In this document: positions 1-5,584 of the stretch, one piece after another
Layout: each line of letters begins with the position of its first letter
How positions within the stretch are numbered: position 1 is the first letter of the stretch
Source: CAZKYP01 sp964556885
GTDB taxonomy: Bacteria > Planctomycetota > Phycisphaerae > Sedimentisphaerales > Anaerobacaceae
DNA: 5,926 nucleotides
Direction of reading: 5' to 3'
Assembly (NCBI GenBank): GCA_964556885.1
Contig: CAZKYP010000201.1
Span: 1-5,926 of the forward strand
The notes under the pieces: model-generated
What the model was told of the DNA's origin: nothing
Databases searched by the model: none
Seen by the model: the letters and a program-made list of their open reading frames with translations, nothing else
Made by a program: the position numbers and the translations under genes

Positions 1-1316
1 AAGATAATTCCAGAAACAGTCGCCATCACAATAACAAGTGTCACGAAGACTATCGTCTTGTTCGTCCCCATAACCGAGCGTATCACGAGCATATTAGGCA
101 GTGACAATGCAGGACCCGCCAAAAGCAGAGCCAGCGCCGGCCCTTTACCCATTCCGGCCCCGATAAGGCCCTGCAAAATCGGAACCTCCGTTAATGTCGC
201 AAAGTACATAAAGGCCCCCGCAACAGCGGCGAACAGATTGGCCCAGACTGAGTTACCGCCGACCGCCGCATTAACCCATTTGGAGGGGATTACGCCTTCG
301 TTTCCCGGCCTGCCCAAAAGAAAGCCGGCAATCAGAACTCCGCCCAGCAGCAAAGGCAAAATCTGCACAGCAAAACTCCAGCTTGCCCCAACCCACTGAC
401 CAAGCTCATCGCGAGAAAACCAATAGAGGGCCATCATTACGAAACCACCAAGGAGGATTGTGACTATAATCCAGCGGACGCGATAGATAAATTCATACAG
501 GTTGTTCTTCTCGACGTCCTCAAGCTCTTCAAGCAGTTCCGCAGGTATCTGGCGAGTTGTACCGGAGGTATCCCGAACGATTACAGCCTCATCGGTCCGG
601 TCAACTAAAGTTCCTTCGACCTTATAGCTGGTCAGTCCGCCCGGGCAGCATAAAAATACCGCTCTGATGTCACCGCTGCGCGCCCAGTTTGCAAAGACCA
701 GAATCCCAACCATTGATGCAAAATAGAGAGCATTCTTCCATAGCGGCCTGCTGACCTGCGGCTCGGGTGAGGCCATCTGGGCGTTAATTTTTTCTGTTTC
801 TTCTTTGCGATAAATAACATGCATCAATAGACCGATCACAATGCTGAAGACAATCGCCCCTACCGCGCGAGCTATACCAAGTTCGAGTCCGAGAACCCTG
901 GCTGTTAAAATAATTGCCAGAATATTTATAGCCGGCCCGGAATAAAGAAATGTGGTTGCAGGACCAAGCCCGGCACCCATCTTATAGATGCCCGCAAACA
1001 GCGGCAGCACGGTACACGAACAAACCGCAAGGATACTTCCCGATACGGCGGCAACACCGTAGGCAAGGACCTTGTTCGCTTTGGCGCCGAGGTATTTCAT
1101 TACCGAGGCATGGCTGACGAAAACCGAAATGGCCCCGGCAATAAAAAAGGCCGGAACCAGGCATAACAAAACGTGCTCCCTCGCATACCATTTGACAAGA
1201 CCCAGCGATTCGGTGATTGCATTATCGAATCGGGCCGACCCGACGGGCAGAAAATAACAGGCAAGAAAAACCGCCGCTATAATCAATATTTTTTTCCATT
1301 CAGTCTTTATGCTCAT
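1..1316 (-). CDS. ArsP/DUF318-type permease (predicted metalloid or metal exporter), C-terminus beyond window
   Basis: I translated this frame by hand: it is open from ATG at 1316 to the left edge, giving 438 complete codons without a stop. It encodes a polytopic inner-membrane protein of the DUF318/ArsP permease family (PF03773), recognised from C99-S-C101-T-V-L-P-L-F in the first half, then LYSGPAINILAI (124-135), and in the second half TEVPILQGLIGAGMGKGPAL (about 375-394) and GPALSLPNMLVIRS (401-414). Two membrane halves are joined by a soluble stretch (about 225-275) that follows a C223-C224 pair. Hydrophobic segments fall near 8-24, 48-70, 84-108, 125-142, 149-168, 196-210, 281-300, 317-335, 358-375 and 393-412. 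The SD AGGGA (1322-1326) lies 5 nt before the ATG, and the gene follows the CxC ArsR gene by 13 bp, so the two form an operon. Characterised ArsP members export organoarsenicals; arsenic or soft-metal export here is inference. The protein is truncated only by the window edge. Confidence 0.85.
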   Translation of the reverse strand, partial: MSIKTEWKKILIIAAVFLACYFLPVGSARFDNAITESLGLVKWYAREHVLLCLVPAFFIAGAISVFVSHASVMKYLGAKANKVLAYGVAAVSGSILAVCSCTVLPLFAGIYKMGAGLGPATTFLYSGPAINILAIILTARVLGLELGIARAVGAIVFSIVIGLLMHVIYRKEETEKINAQMASPEPQVSRPLWKNALYFASMVGILVFANWARSGDIRAVFLCCPGGLTSYKVEGTLVDRTDEAVIVRDTSGTTRQIPAELLEELEDVEKNNLYEFIYRVRWIIVTILLGGFVMMALYWFSRDELGQWVGASWSFAVQILPLLLGGVLIAGFLLGRPGNEGVIPSKWVNAAVGGNSVWANLFAAVAGAFMYFATLTEVPILQGLIGAGMGKGPALALLLAGPALSLPNMLVIRSVMGTNKTIVFVTLVIVMATVSGII

Positions 1317-1329
1317 AAAAATCCCTGCG

Positions 1330-1659
1330 CTATAAAATTCCCAGCAGCTTCTGATTATCTTTAGCCTGCTGCTTCAAAACACCAACAACACACGCAAAGA
1401 AGTCTGTGATACAGACACATTTGAGTGTGTATATGACCTTTAATCCCTCCTTGCGATATTCCAATAATCCGGCCCTGACCATTACCGAAAGATGCCGCGA
1501 CACGTTCGAACGTTCCGAGCCGACGTACTCGGCAATATCGCAGACACATTGCTCTCCATTCTTGAGAAAATCAATTATTGCTATCCGCAAGGGATGTGCT
1601 ATCGCCTTGGCGATTTCCGCCTGCTTTTCATACAATTGTTGTCTATTTTTATCCGGCAT
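1330..1659 (-). CDS. ArsR/SmtB-family metalloregulatory repressor with CVC sensor motif
   Basis: This is a 109-aa winged-helix repressor. The N-terminal helices (residues 8-33, with KAIAHPLRIAIIDFL) lead into Q37-C38-V-C40-D-I, which matches the ELCVCD motif at the As(III)/Sb(III) site in classic ArsR. The recognition helix is SERSNVSRHLSVM (48-60) and the wing is LEYRKEGLKVIYTL (66-79). A second cysteine cluster, C81-V-C83 with C90, lies in the C-terminal helix, which often supplies dimer or metal ligands in this family. Translation could also start at TTG 1665, but the strong SD GGAGG (1667-1671) sits 7 nt from ATG 1659 and only 1 nt from that TTG, so I chose the ATG. The gene is first in an operon with the DUF318 permease. 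It is probably autoregulated through the dyad at 1674-1709 and released by metal or metalloid binding to its thiols. The exact inducer cannot be read from the sequence. Confidence 0.9.
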   Translation of the reverse strand: MPDKNRQQLYEKQAEIAKAIAHPLRIAIIDFLKNGEQCVCDIAEYVGSERSNVSRHLSVMVRAGLLEYRKEGLKVIYTLKCVCITDFFACVVGVLKQQAKDNQKLLGIL

Positions 1660-1666
1660 TAACAAT

Positions 1667-1671
1667 CCTCC
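1667..1671 (-). promoter_or_regulatory. Shine-Dalgarno site fixing the CxC ArsR start
   Basis: GGAGG lies 7 nt before ATG 1659 and only 1 nt before the in-frame TTG 1665. It therefore decides for the ATG and a 109-aa product. Confidence 0.8.
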
Positions 1672-1673
1672 AT

Positions 1674-1709
1674 ATATAACTATGTGATAATATACTCACA
1701 TACTCATAT
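1674..1709. promoter_or_regulatory. ArsR-type operator, 36-bp dyad over the promoter
   Basis: The core is a perfect 7-bp inverted repeat, TATGTGA-N8-TCACATA (1681-1702). It extends outwards to ATAT at each end, with 5 of 7 flanking positions also symmetric. The TGA-N8-TCA spacing resembles half-site geometry I recall for SmtB/CzrA-type operators. It overlaps the -10 box and most of the spacer of the ArsR promoter, so a bound dimer would block RNA polymerase. The natural ligand is the ArsR encoded directly downstream (autorepression); this assignment is inference. Confidence 0.75.
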
Positions 1710-1718
1710 AAAGTTCAA
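1689..1718 (-). promoter_or_regulatory. Sigma-70-type promoter of the ArsR-permease operon
   Basis: On the minus strand a -35 box TTGAAC (1713-1718) is followed after 18 bp by a -10 box TATATT (1689-1694). The start of transcription would fall near 1682, leaving a leader of about 20-25 nt that contains the GGAGG ribosome site. The -35 is only a partial match, which is usual for repressed promoters. The operator dyad covers the -10 and spacer. Confidence 0.55.
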
Positions 1719-1761
1719 GGAAAAATAGACATTTTAAAAAAATCATAAAATTTTTAGATAA

Positions 1762-1774
1762 CACAAAGGTTGTG
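1762..1774 (-). terminator. Weak hairpin after the ABC-2 permease, possible terminator
   Basis: On the minus strand CACAA-CCT-TTGTG forms a 5-bp stem with a 3-nt loop, 26 bp past the permease stop codon. The following sequence (TTATCT, then A/T runs) is T-rich but not a clean U-tract. It is the best terminator candidate between the ABC unit and the next ArsR promoter, but it is poor. Confidence 0.2.
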
Positions 1775-1800
1775 CCTCAAAATCCGGATTTGAACAATAT

Positions 1801-2538
1801 TTACAAAATCCACTTGCGTCGAATGTTTCTCAAGCTCACCAAAAACAATACTACACAAAATGCAATCAACAAACTGAAGTCCAGCAATAGTGGCAGATGG
1901 CCAGCTTGATTGATAGAACTGTGTAAAATGTCTGTTCCGTAAGTCAGAGGCAAAATGTATGATAAAGGCTTTAGCCAGATTGGAAATTGCTCAATCGGGA
2001 AAAACAGGCCGCACAGAAAAATCATCGGAAAACGGAAAAAATTTGAAAATGTCTGGGCCTCGAAAACCTCTTTGACCGACACGGCAATGAAAAGACCTAA
2101 GAAAGTCGAACTGATGGCGATAAGTATCATAGCAGGAATTAAGATCGTCCAGTTTATGGCTGACAGATCTGCTAAGAACATGGCAATGAAAATAGGCACC
2201 AGTGCATTTATGGTTCCGAACAGGATTGCTCCGGATGTTTTGGCTAACATTAAAGTTTCTAAAGAGATTGGTGCCAGCAACAAACGCTCGAAAGACCGAC
2301 CTTTTTTCTCGAATGTTACAGTTACCGAAAGTACGCTGGTTGTCCCAAACAGGATACTAAGTGCCACCAGCCCCGGCAGCAGATCCGGCAAGCTATCCAT
2401 TCCAAGACCCGAACGAATGAAAAACATGGTTATCCAGACCAGCGGAAAAAGCAGGCCCCAGCTTATATTGGGCGGCTTGAGGTAATAACTCCGCATATCC
2501 TTAACCAGAATATTCCAGAATGCAATCCAGGCTTTCAT
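1801..2538 (-). CDS. ABC-2 type transporter permease
   Basis: This 245-aa inner-membrane protein is the membrane half of an ABC-2-type exporter. After a short N-terminal cytoplasmic part (MKAWIAFWNILVKDMRSYYL), hydrophobic segments fall near 27-42, 53-75, 104-124, 130-153, 167-181 and 219-236, giving about six membrane spans. The stretch at 165-205 (FFRFPMIFLCGLFFPIEQFP, then WLKPLSYILPLTYGTDIL) is the conserved ABC-2/NodJ-CcmB-like signature before the last span. The charged loop VTFEKKGRSFERLLLAPIS (74-92) is the usual coupling region to the ATPase. The ATG overlaps the ATPase stop codon (ATGA, 4 bp) and has the SD GGAGG (2545-2549) 6 nt upstream, so the two are translationally coupled. The length is normal for a half-transporter that works as a dimer. 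The substrate is not evident; small-molecule, peptide or lipid export are all possible. Confidence 0.9.
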   Translation of the reverse strand: MKAWIAFWNILVKDMRSYYLKPPNISWGLLFPLVWITMFFIRSGLGMDSLPDLLPGLVALSILFGTTSVLSVTVTFEKKGRSFERLLLAPISLETLMLAKTSGAILFGTINALVPIFIAMFLADLSAINWTILIPAMILIAISSTFLGLFIAVSVKEVFEAQTFSNFFRFPMIFLCGLFFPIEQFPIWLKPLSYILPLTYGTDILHSSINQAGHLPLLLDFSLLIAFCVVLFLVSLRNIRRKWIL

Positions 2539-3527
2539 GCTTTTCCTCCCATTCCTGATTTTTCCCTTTCTTTTTTCATATCATTGGCTTCAATGCCTGT
2601 AATTTTTACAAAAACATCTTCAAGGTTTGGTCTTATCCTGCGGGCTTCAGATACTTCGACTCCCTGTTCTTCAAGAAAACGTACCACTGCTCCGGCGAGA
2701 ATCAATCTGTCTGCTTCAATTCGAATAAGGTCTTTTTGTGCAAAAGTAAATTTCATATCTGGAAAAGATTCAGACAGTTTATTCTGTATGTCGTTATCTG
2801 TATTTGCACATACAATCTGGACAACATGTTTATCCTGCAACGGTTGTAGCAAATTCTCAAGCGTATCAATTTTCACAATACGACCTGATACAATGAAAGC
2901 AATGCGATCACAAAGTCTCTGTGCCTCCTCGATATAGTGAGTGGTCAGAAATATGGTAGTGCCGCTTTTATGCAAATCTGAAATCAATTGCCTTAATTGC
3001 CGGGCACTGGCGACATCCAGACCCGTGGTGGGTTCATCAAGAAAAAGAATTTGAGGCTCGTGTATGATTCCTGCCGCGATGGTGAGCTTTCGCTTCATTC
3101 CCTTGGAATAGCCGCCGAATTTACGATAAGCCGCTTTGGCCAAATCAAAAGTATCCAGCAGTTCCCGAGCTTTTTCCTGCCTTTGGCGCCTTTGCAATCC
3201 ATAAAGTGCCCCGCAAAAGCACAGGTTATCGAAACCGGTTAATTCGGGATATAAATTGCTCTCATCCGGCACAACACCGATAAGATGCTGAGCCGCAATG
3301 TGTTTCTGGCTGCAATCCATACCGCTAATCCGAATAGTTCCGTTATCAGGCCGCGCCAAACCTGTCAGCATATTGATGGTTGTGGTTTTGCCTGCACCGT
3401 TTGGCCCAAGAAAACCAAACAACTCCCCGCCCTCAACTGAAAAAGAAATGCTATCTACAGCAATTATGCTCTCAAATGTCTTTGAAAGCCCTTTCACTTC
3501 AATAATGTTATTGTACTCTTTCATCAT
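2535..3527 (-). CDS. ABC-2 exporter ATP-binding protein (CcmA/NodI-like)
   Basis: This 330-aa ATPase powers the permease encoded next to it. Its motifs run in order: Walker A G41-P-N-G-A-G-K-T48, signature Y140-S-K-G-M144, Walker B ILFLDEP (160-166), D-loop TTGLD (167-171) and H-loop H197. The C-terminal part (about 235-310, ending in NLEDVFVKITG) is the accessory domain common in drug/antibiotic ABC-2 ATPases. The Q-loop position is unusual: the family form IGxxPQ appears as IGVVPDESNLYPEL (83-96), with Asp88 instead of Gln. The start is uncertain. A weak GGA (3532-3534) is 4 nt from ATG 3527 and 7 nt from ATG 3524, and TTG 3536 is also in frame; I give 3527. The gene lies 85 bp after the second ArsR gene, overlaps the permease gene by 4 bp, and is probably cotranscribed with both. 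Confidence 0.9.
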   Translation of the reverse strand: MMKEYNNIIEVKGLSKTFESIIAVDSISFSVEGGELFGFLGPNGAGKTTTINMLTGLARPDNGTIRISGMDCSQKHIAAQHLIGVVPDESNLYPELTGFDNLCFCGALYGLQRRQRQEKARELLDTFDLAKAAYRKFGGYSKGMKRKLTIAAGIIHEPQILFLDEPTTGLDVASARQLRQLISDLHKSGTTIFLTTHYIEEAQRLCDRIAFIVSGRIVKIDTLENLLQPLQDKHVVQIVCANTDNDIQNKLSESFPDMKFTFAQKDLIRIEADRLILAGAVVRFLEEQGVEVSEARRIRPNLEDVFVKITGIEANDMKKEREKSGMGGKA

Positions 3528-3555
3528 TATGTCCAAAAATATTAATTATAAGGCA

Positions 3556-3600
3556 GTTATCTCATAGGTTTCCTGTTCGCTTTTTCATTACAACAGCACA
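3556..3600 (-). CDS. Possible 14-codon Cys-rich micro-ORF (MCCCNEKANRKPMR)
   Basis: Between the second ArsR gene and the ABC ATPase gene the minus strand holds an ATG-started frame of 14 codons ending in TAA. Its product would be MCCCNEKANRKPMR, with three consecutive cysteines at the N-terminus and a basic tail. There is no convincing ribosome site upstream (only AGAAA). The location just after an ArsR-family gene makes a thiol or metal-related leader peptide, or the remnant of a Cys-rich protein, conceivable. A frame this short can easily occur by chance, so translation is unproven. Confidence 0.15.
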
Positions 3601-3612
3601 TTATAATTTCTG

Positions 3613-3888
3613 CTATACAGTAAATAATTTGTTGATTTCTGATTTCCAGTTTTGCAACGCCTTTTCGTCCAGACTGTAATGGACGAAATATCCCTTCTTC
3701 TCCGGCACAACAAGGCCGACAGATTTTAATACTCTCAGATGCTGTGAAACCGCTCCCTGGGTAATACCAAGCCGTCGTGATAAAGCTCCCACACATAAAG
3801 ATTTCTCGCTTAGAAGGCGAATCATTTTCACACGGGTATCCACCCCAAGAACTTTGCTTATCTCTGCTATTCTTTGATCCTGATTCAT
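3613..3888 (-). CDS. Small ArsR-family winged-helix regulator of the ABC unit
   Basis: This 91-aa protein is close to a minimal winged-helix domain. It starts with MNQDQRIAEISKVLGVDTRV, continues with KMIRLLSEKSLCVGALSRRL (21-40), has the recognition helix TQGAVSQHLRVLKSVGLV (43-60) and a wing at EKKGYFVHYSLD (63-74). The position of the CxC sensor reads C32-V-G34 here, so only one cysteine of the usual arsenic site remains, and it is the only cysteine in the protein. Classic As(III) sensing is therefore unlikely; another ligand or thiol-redox sensing is possible. The gene leads the ABC ATPase and permease genes and has its own promoter with a dyad, so it probably regulates this unit and itself. 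No clear SD precedes ATG 3888, and the predicted leader is short (about 20 nt). The start is supported by domain completeness. Confidence 0.87.
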   Translation of the reverse strand: MNQDQRIAEISKVLGVDTRVKMIRLLSEKSLCVGALSRRLGITQGAVSQHLRVLKSVGLVVPEKKGYFVHYSLDEKALQNWKSEINKLFTV

Positions 3889-3904
3889 AGGTTTAATTCA
3901 TTTA

Positions 3905-3922
3905 AGTATCTGTAAATATACT
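3905..3922. promoter_or_regulatory. Candidate operator dyad of the ABC-unit regulator
   Basis: AGTAT-N8-ATACT is a perfect 5-bp inverted repeat. It is flanked by TTTA and AAAA, so the symmetry continues loosely outwards. The N8 centre is the same as in the dyad upstream of the CxC ArsR gene, though the half-site sequence differs. It overlaps the predicted -10 box, as expected for an autorepressor. The region is AT-rich, so a chance origin is possible. Confidence 0.45.
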
Positions 3923-3945
3923 AAAATAGTTTAGCCCTTTGTCAA
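3915..3945 (-). promoter_or_regulatory. Promoter of the ArsR-ABC operon
   Basis: A perfect -35 box TTGACA (3940-3945) is followed on the minus strand by TATATT (3915-3920) after 19 bp, or by TAGTAT (3918-3923) after 16 bp. Either gives a start near 3908-3911 and a leader of about 20 nt. The off-optimal spacing combined with a perfect -35 resembles the long spacers of some metal-responsive promoters, but either -10 reading is possible. Confidence 0.55.
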
Positions 3946-4004
3946 CGAGATCCTGCAACAAAATTTGTAAGTAAATCATAAAAATAACGATTTAAGATTT
4001 GTAG

Positions 4005-5459
4005 CTAATACTTTTTTCTGAACCTTGCGGCGGGAATGTTCATAAGTTTGCGGTATTTGGCGACCGTGCGCCTGGCGAGGTTTTCAATACCGGCAGCCGA
4101 TAATTTCTCACGTATCTGGTCGTCGTTCAGCGGATCGGTCTTGTCCTCGGCGTCTATAATCTGCTGCAACTTGCCCCTTATGGCCTCCCAGCTCCGCGCA
4201 TGACCGTTGACATCATCCCTGCCCCCGCCGAAAAATTTCCTCAGCGGCAATATCCCCCTTGAACACTGGATGTATTTACCCGCAACAGCCCTTGATACCG
4301 TCGCCAGGTGCACGCCGACATCCTTGGCGACCTTCGACATAGGCAGCGGCTGAAGGTAAAGCTGGCCCTTATCGAAGAAATCCTTCTGATATTTCACCAC
4401 CGTCTTGGCCACTTTCAATAGCGTATTATTACGCTGCTCGATAGCGTCCATAATCCACTGCGCCGAACGCAGATTATTCTGCAGGAACTTTTTTGTCTTT
4501 TCGCTGACGGTCGGGTCTTTCACCATCTTCGAATAGTAATCGCTTATCCTTAATCTCGGCAGACCGGTATCGATCAAACGCACGATATATTCTCCGGGAT
4601 TGTCCGAGATTTCCACCATCACATCCGGTTTGACCGGGTGATTGTGGTCCTGGCCTATCTGCAAACCCGGTGAGGTGTCAAACTTGCTCATGCGCTCGAT
4701 GGCCTTGTTGATCGTCTCGATGCTGCAATTGGCCTTTTTGGCGATCTCCGGCAGATGATTTTCCAGCAGCTCTTCCATATACTCGGAAATCAGATGCGAC
4801 TCGAAGCTCATATCTTCGCCGCTCTGGGCCATCTGGATAAGCAGGCACTCTTTCAGGTCCCTCGCCCCGACGCCCGCAGGCTCTAAGGTTTGCACCAGCT
4901 CCAGGGCCTTTTTCAAATCATCGATTGTAAAATCGCTCCTGTCCTTGTTATACAACTGCTCCAGCCGGACCGAAAGATACCCCCTGTCATCTATGTAATC
5001 TATTATCATGCTGCCTGCTTTTTTCACAGGCTCCTGTGCCTCGATGAGTCCCCACTGATCGGAAAGATATTCGTGCAGCGACTGCGGCGGAGCGGCGGTG
5101 TTTTGCATCGCCTCAAGTTTCCTGTCCGATTCCTCGCTGTGGCCGCGTACCCGCAACTGGCCTGCCTGGTCTATATAGTCCCTGAATACATCGCCAAGGT
5201 CTTCGAGATGCTCGAAATCTTCGCTTTTACCGCCGGTCGAATCGCCTGTGTCTTCCCGAATCCGTTCCTGGGCGGCTTCCTGTGCTTCCGGACTTTCAGA
5301 CTCGTCTATCTCCAAAACAGGATTGCCGTTAAGCTCCTGCTCGATCCTCTCCTGAAGGGCAAGAATAGGAAGCTGGAGAATCTCCATCGACTGTATCATA
5401 TGCGGAGCGAGCTTCATTCGCTGCTCCATCCGCATCTGACCTCTCATCTCCAGTTTCAT
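4005..5459 (-). CDS. rpoN: RNA polymerase sigma-54 factor RpoN
   Basis: This 484-aa protein is the alternative sigma factor that recognises -24/-12 promoters and needs AAA+ enhancer-binding activators to open them. Region I (1-50) has KLAPHMIQSMEILQLPILAL, the activator-contact segment. Region II (about 51-115) is acidic (DESESPEAQEAAQERIRED). The core-binding domain spans about 120-310, including LEPAGVGARDLKECLLIQ (192-209). The HTH that reads the -12 element is SKVAKDVGVHLATVSRAVAG (375-394), followed by KYIQCSRGILPLRKFF (395-410). The RpoN box ARRTVAKYR (462-470), which reads the -24 element, is intact. The frame extends upstream to GTG 5465, but that codon lies inside the SD; AGGGG (5465-5469) is 5 nt from ATG 5459, so I chose the ATG. 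The length is normal. The gene follows recR by 125 bp and has its own promoter. No obvious sigma-54 promoter is visible in the window. Confidence 0.97.
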   Translation of the reverse strand: MKLEMRGQMRMEQRMKLAPHMIQSMEILQLPILALQERIEQELNGNPVLEIDESESPEAQEAAQERIREDTGDSTGGKSEDFEHLEDLGDVFRDYIDQAGQLRVRGHSEESDRKLEAMQNTAAPPQSLHEYLSDQWGLIEAQEPVKKAGSMIIDYIDDRGYLSVRLEQLYNKDRSDFTIDDLKKALELVQTLEPAGVGARDLKECLLIQMAQSGEDMSFESHLISEYMEELLENHLPEIAKKANCSIETINKAIERMSKFDTSPGLQIGQDHNHPVKPDVMVEISDNPGEYIVRLIDTGLPRLRISDYYSKMVKDPTVSEKTKKFLQNNLRSAQWIMDAIEQRNNTLLKVAKTVVKYQKDFFDKGQLYLQPLPMSKVAKDVGVHLATVSRAVAGKYIQCSRGILPLRKFFGGGRDDVNGHARSWEAIRGKLQQIIDAEDKTDPLNDDQIREKLSAAGIENLARRTVAKYRKLMNIPAARFRKKY

Positions 5460-5464
5460 AAACA

Positions 5465-5469
5465 CCCCT
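5465..5469 (-). promoter_or_regulatory. Shine-Dalgarno site fixing the rpoN start
   Basis: AGGGG lies 5 nt before ATG 5459. The competing in-frame GTG (5465) overlaps this site and so cannot use it, which supports the 484-aa form. Confidence 0.7.
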
Positions 5470-5572
5470 GAGAAAGTTACTTAATTCAATTCGTTGCTCC
5501 TGCCTGTTATATCATAGATGCAATAGATGATTTCGTCAAGAATTGAACGGCAATTGAGTAACTTTACGCAGG
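5467..5572. repeat. Inverted repeat bracketing the rpoN promoter
   Basis: The left arm AAAGTTACTTAATT (5473-5486) and right arm AATTGAGTAACTTT (5552-5565) match in 13 of 14 positions when one is reverse-complemented. Allowing a one-base gap, the match runs on to CCTG (5467-5470) and CAGG (5569-5572), giving arms of about 20 nt around 65 bp of sequence. The enclosed segment holds the whole rpoN promoter. The left arm touches the rpoN ribosome site. Confidence 0.75.
5511..5539 (-). promoter_or_regulatory. Sigma-70-type promoter of rpoN
   Basis: On the minus strand TTGACG (5534-5539) and TATGAT (5511-5516) are separated by exactly 17 bp, each with 5 of 6 consensus bases. Transcription would start near 5504, giving a leader of about 45 nt before ATG 5459. 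This indicates vegetative expression of rpoN independent of recR. Confidence 0.75.
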
Positions 5573-5584
5573 TTCGATAAAAAA

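Noticed and set aside
58..399. Plus-strand open frame over the left end
   Set aside because: It is antisense to the DUF318 permease frame, which carries clear family motifs.
1780..1791. 12-bp perfect palindrome AAATCCGGATTT after the ABC-2 permease gene
   Set aside because: There is no loop room for a good hairpin and no T-run follows. It could be a protein site, but nothing supports that.
1955..2485. Plus-strand open frame of 176 codons inside the ABC-2 permease gene
   Set aside because: It lies antisense to a well-supported membrane protein gene, has no ribosome site or recognisable domain, and its composition reflects the complementary codons.
3545..3550. Perfect TATAAT between the small ArsR gene and the ABC ATPase gene
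   Set aside because: No -35-like hexamer lies at suitable distance, and the gene is better explained as part of the ArsR-led operon.
3972..3994. TAAATC/GATTTA inverted repeat downstream of rpoN
   Set aside because: The stem is 6 bp and almost all A/T with an 11-nt loop, too weak for an intrinsic terminator; AT-rich chance is the simpler explanation.
4890..5471. Plus-strand open frame of 193 codons antisense to rpoN
   Set aside because: It is fully antisense to the conserved N-terminal half of RpoN, shows no known motif and has no promoter or SD.
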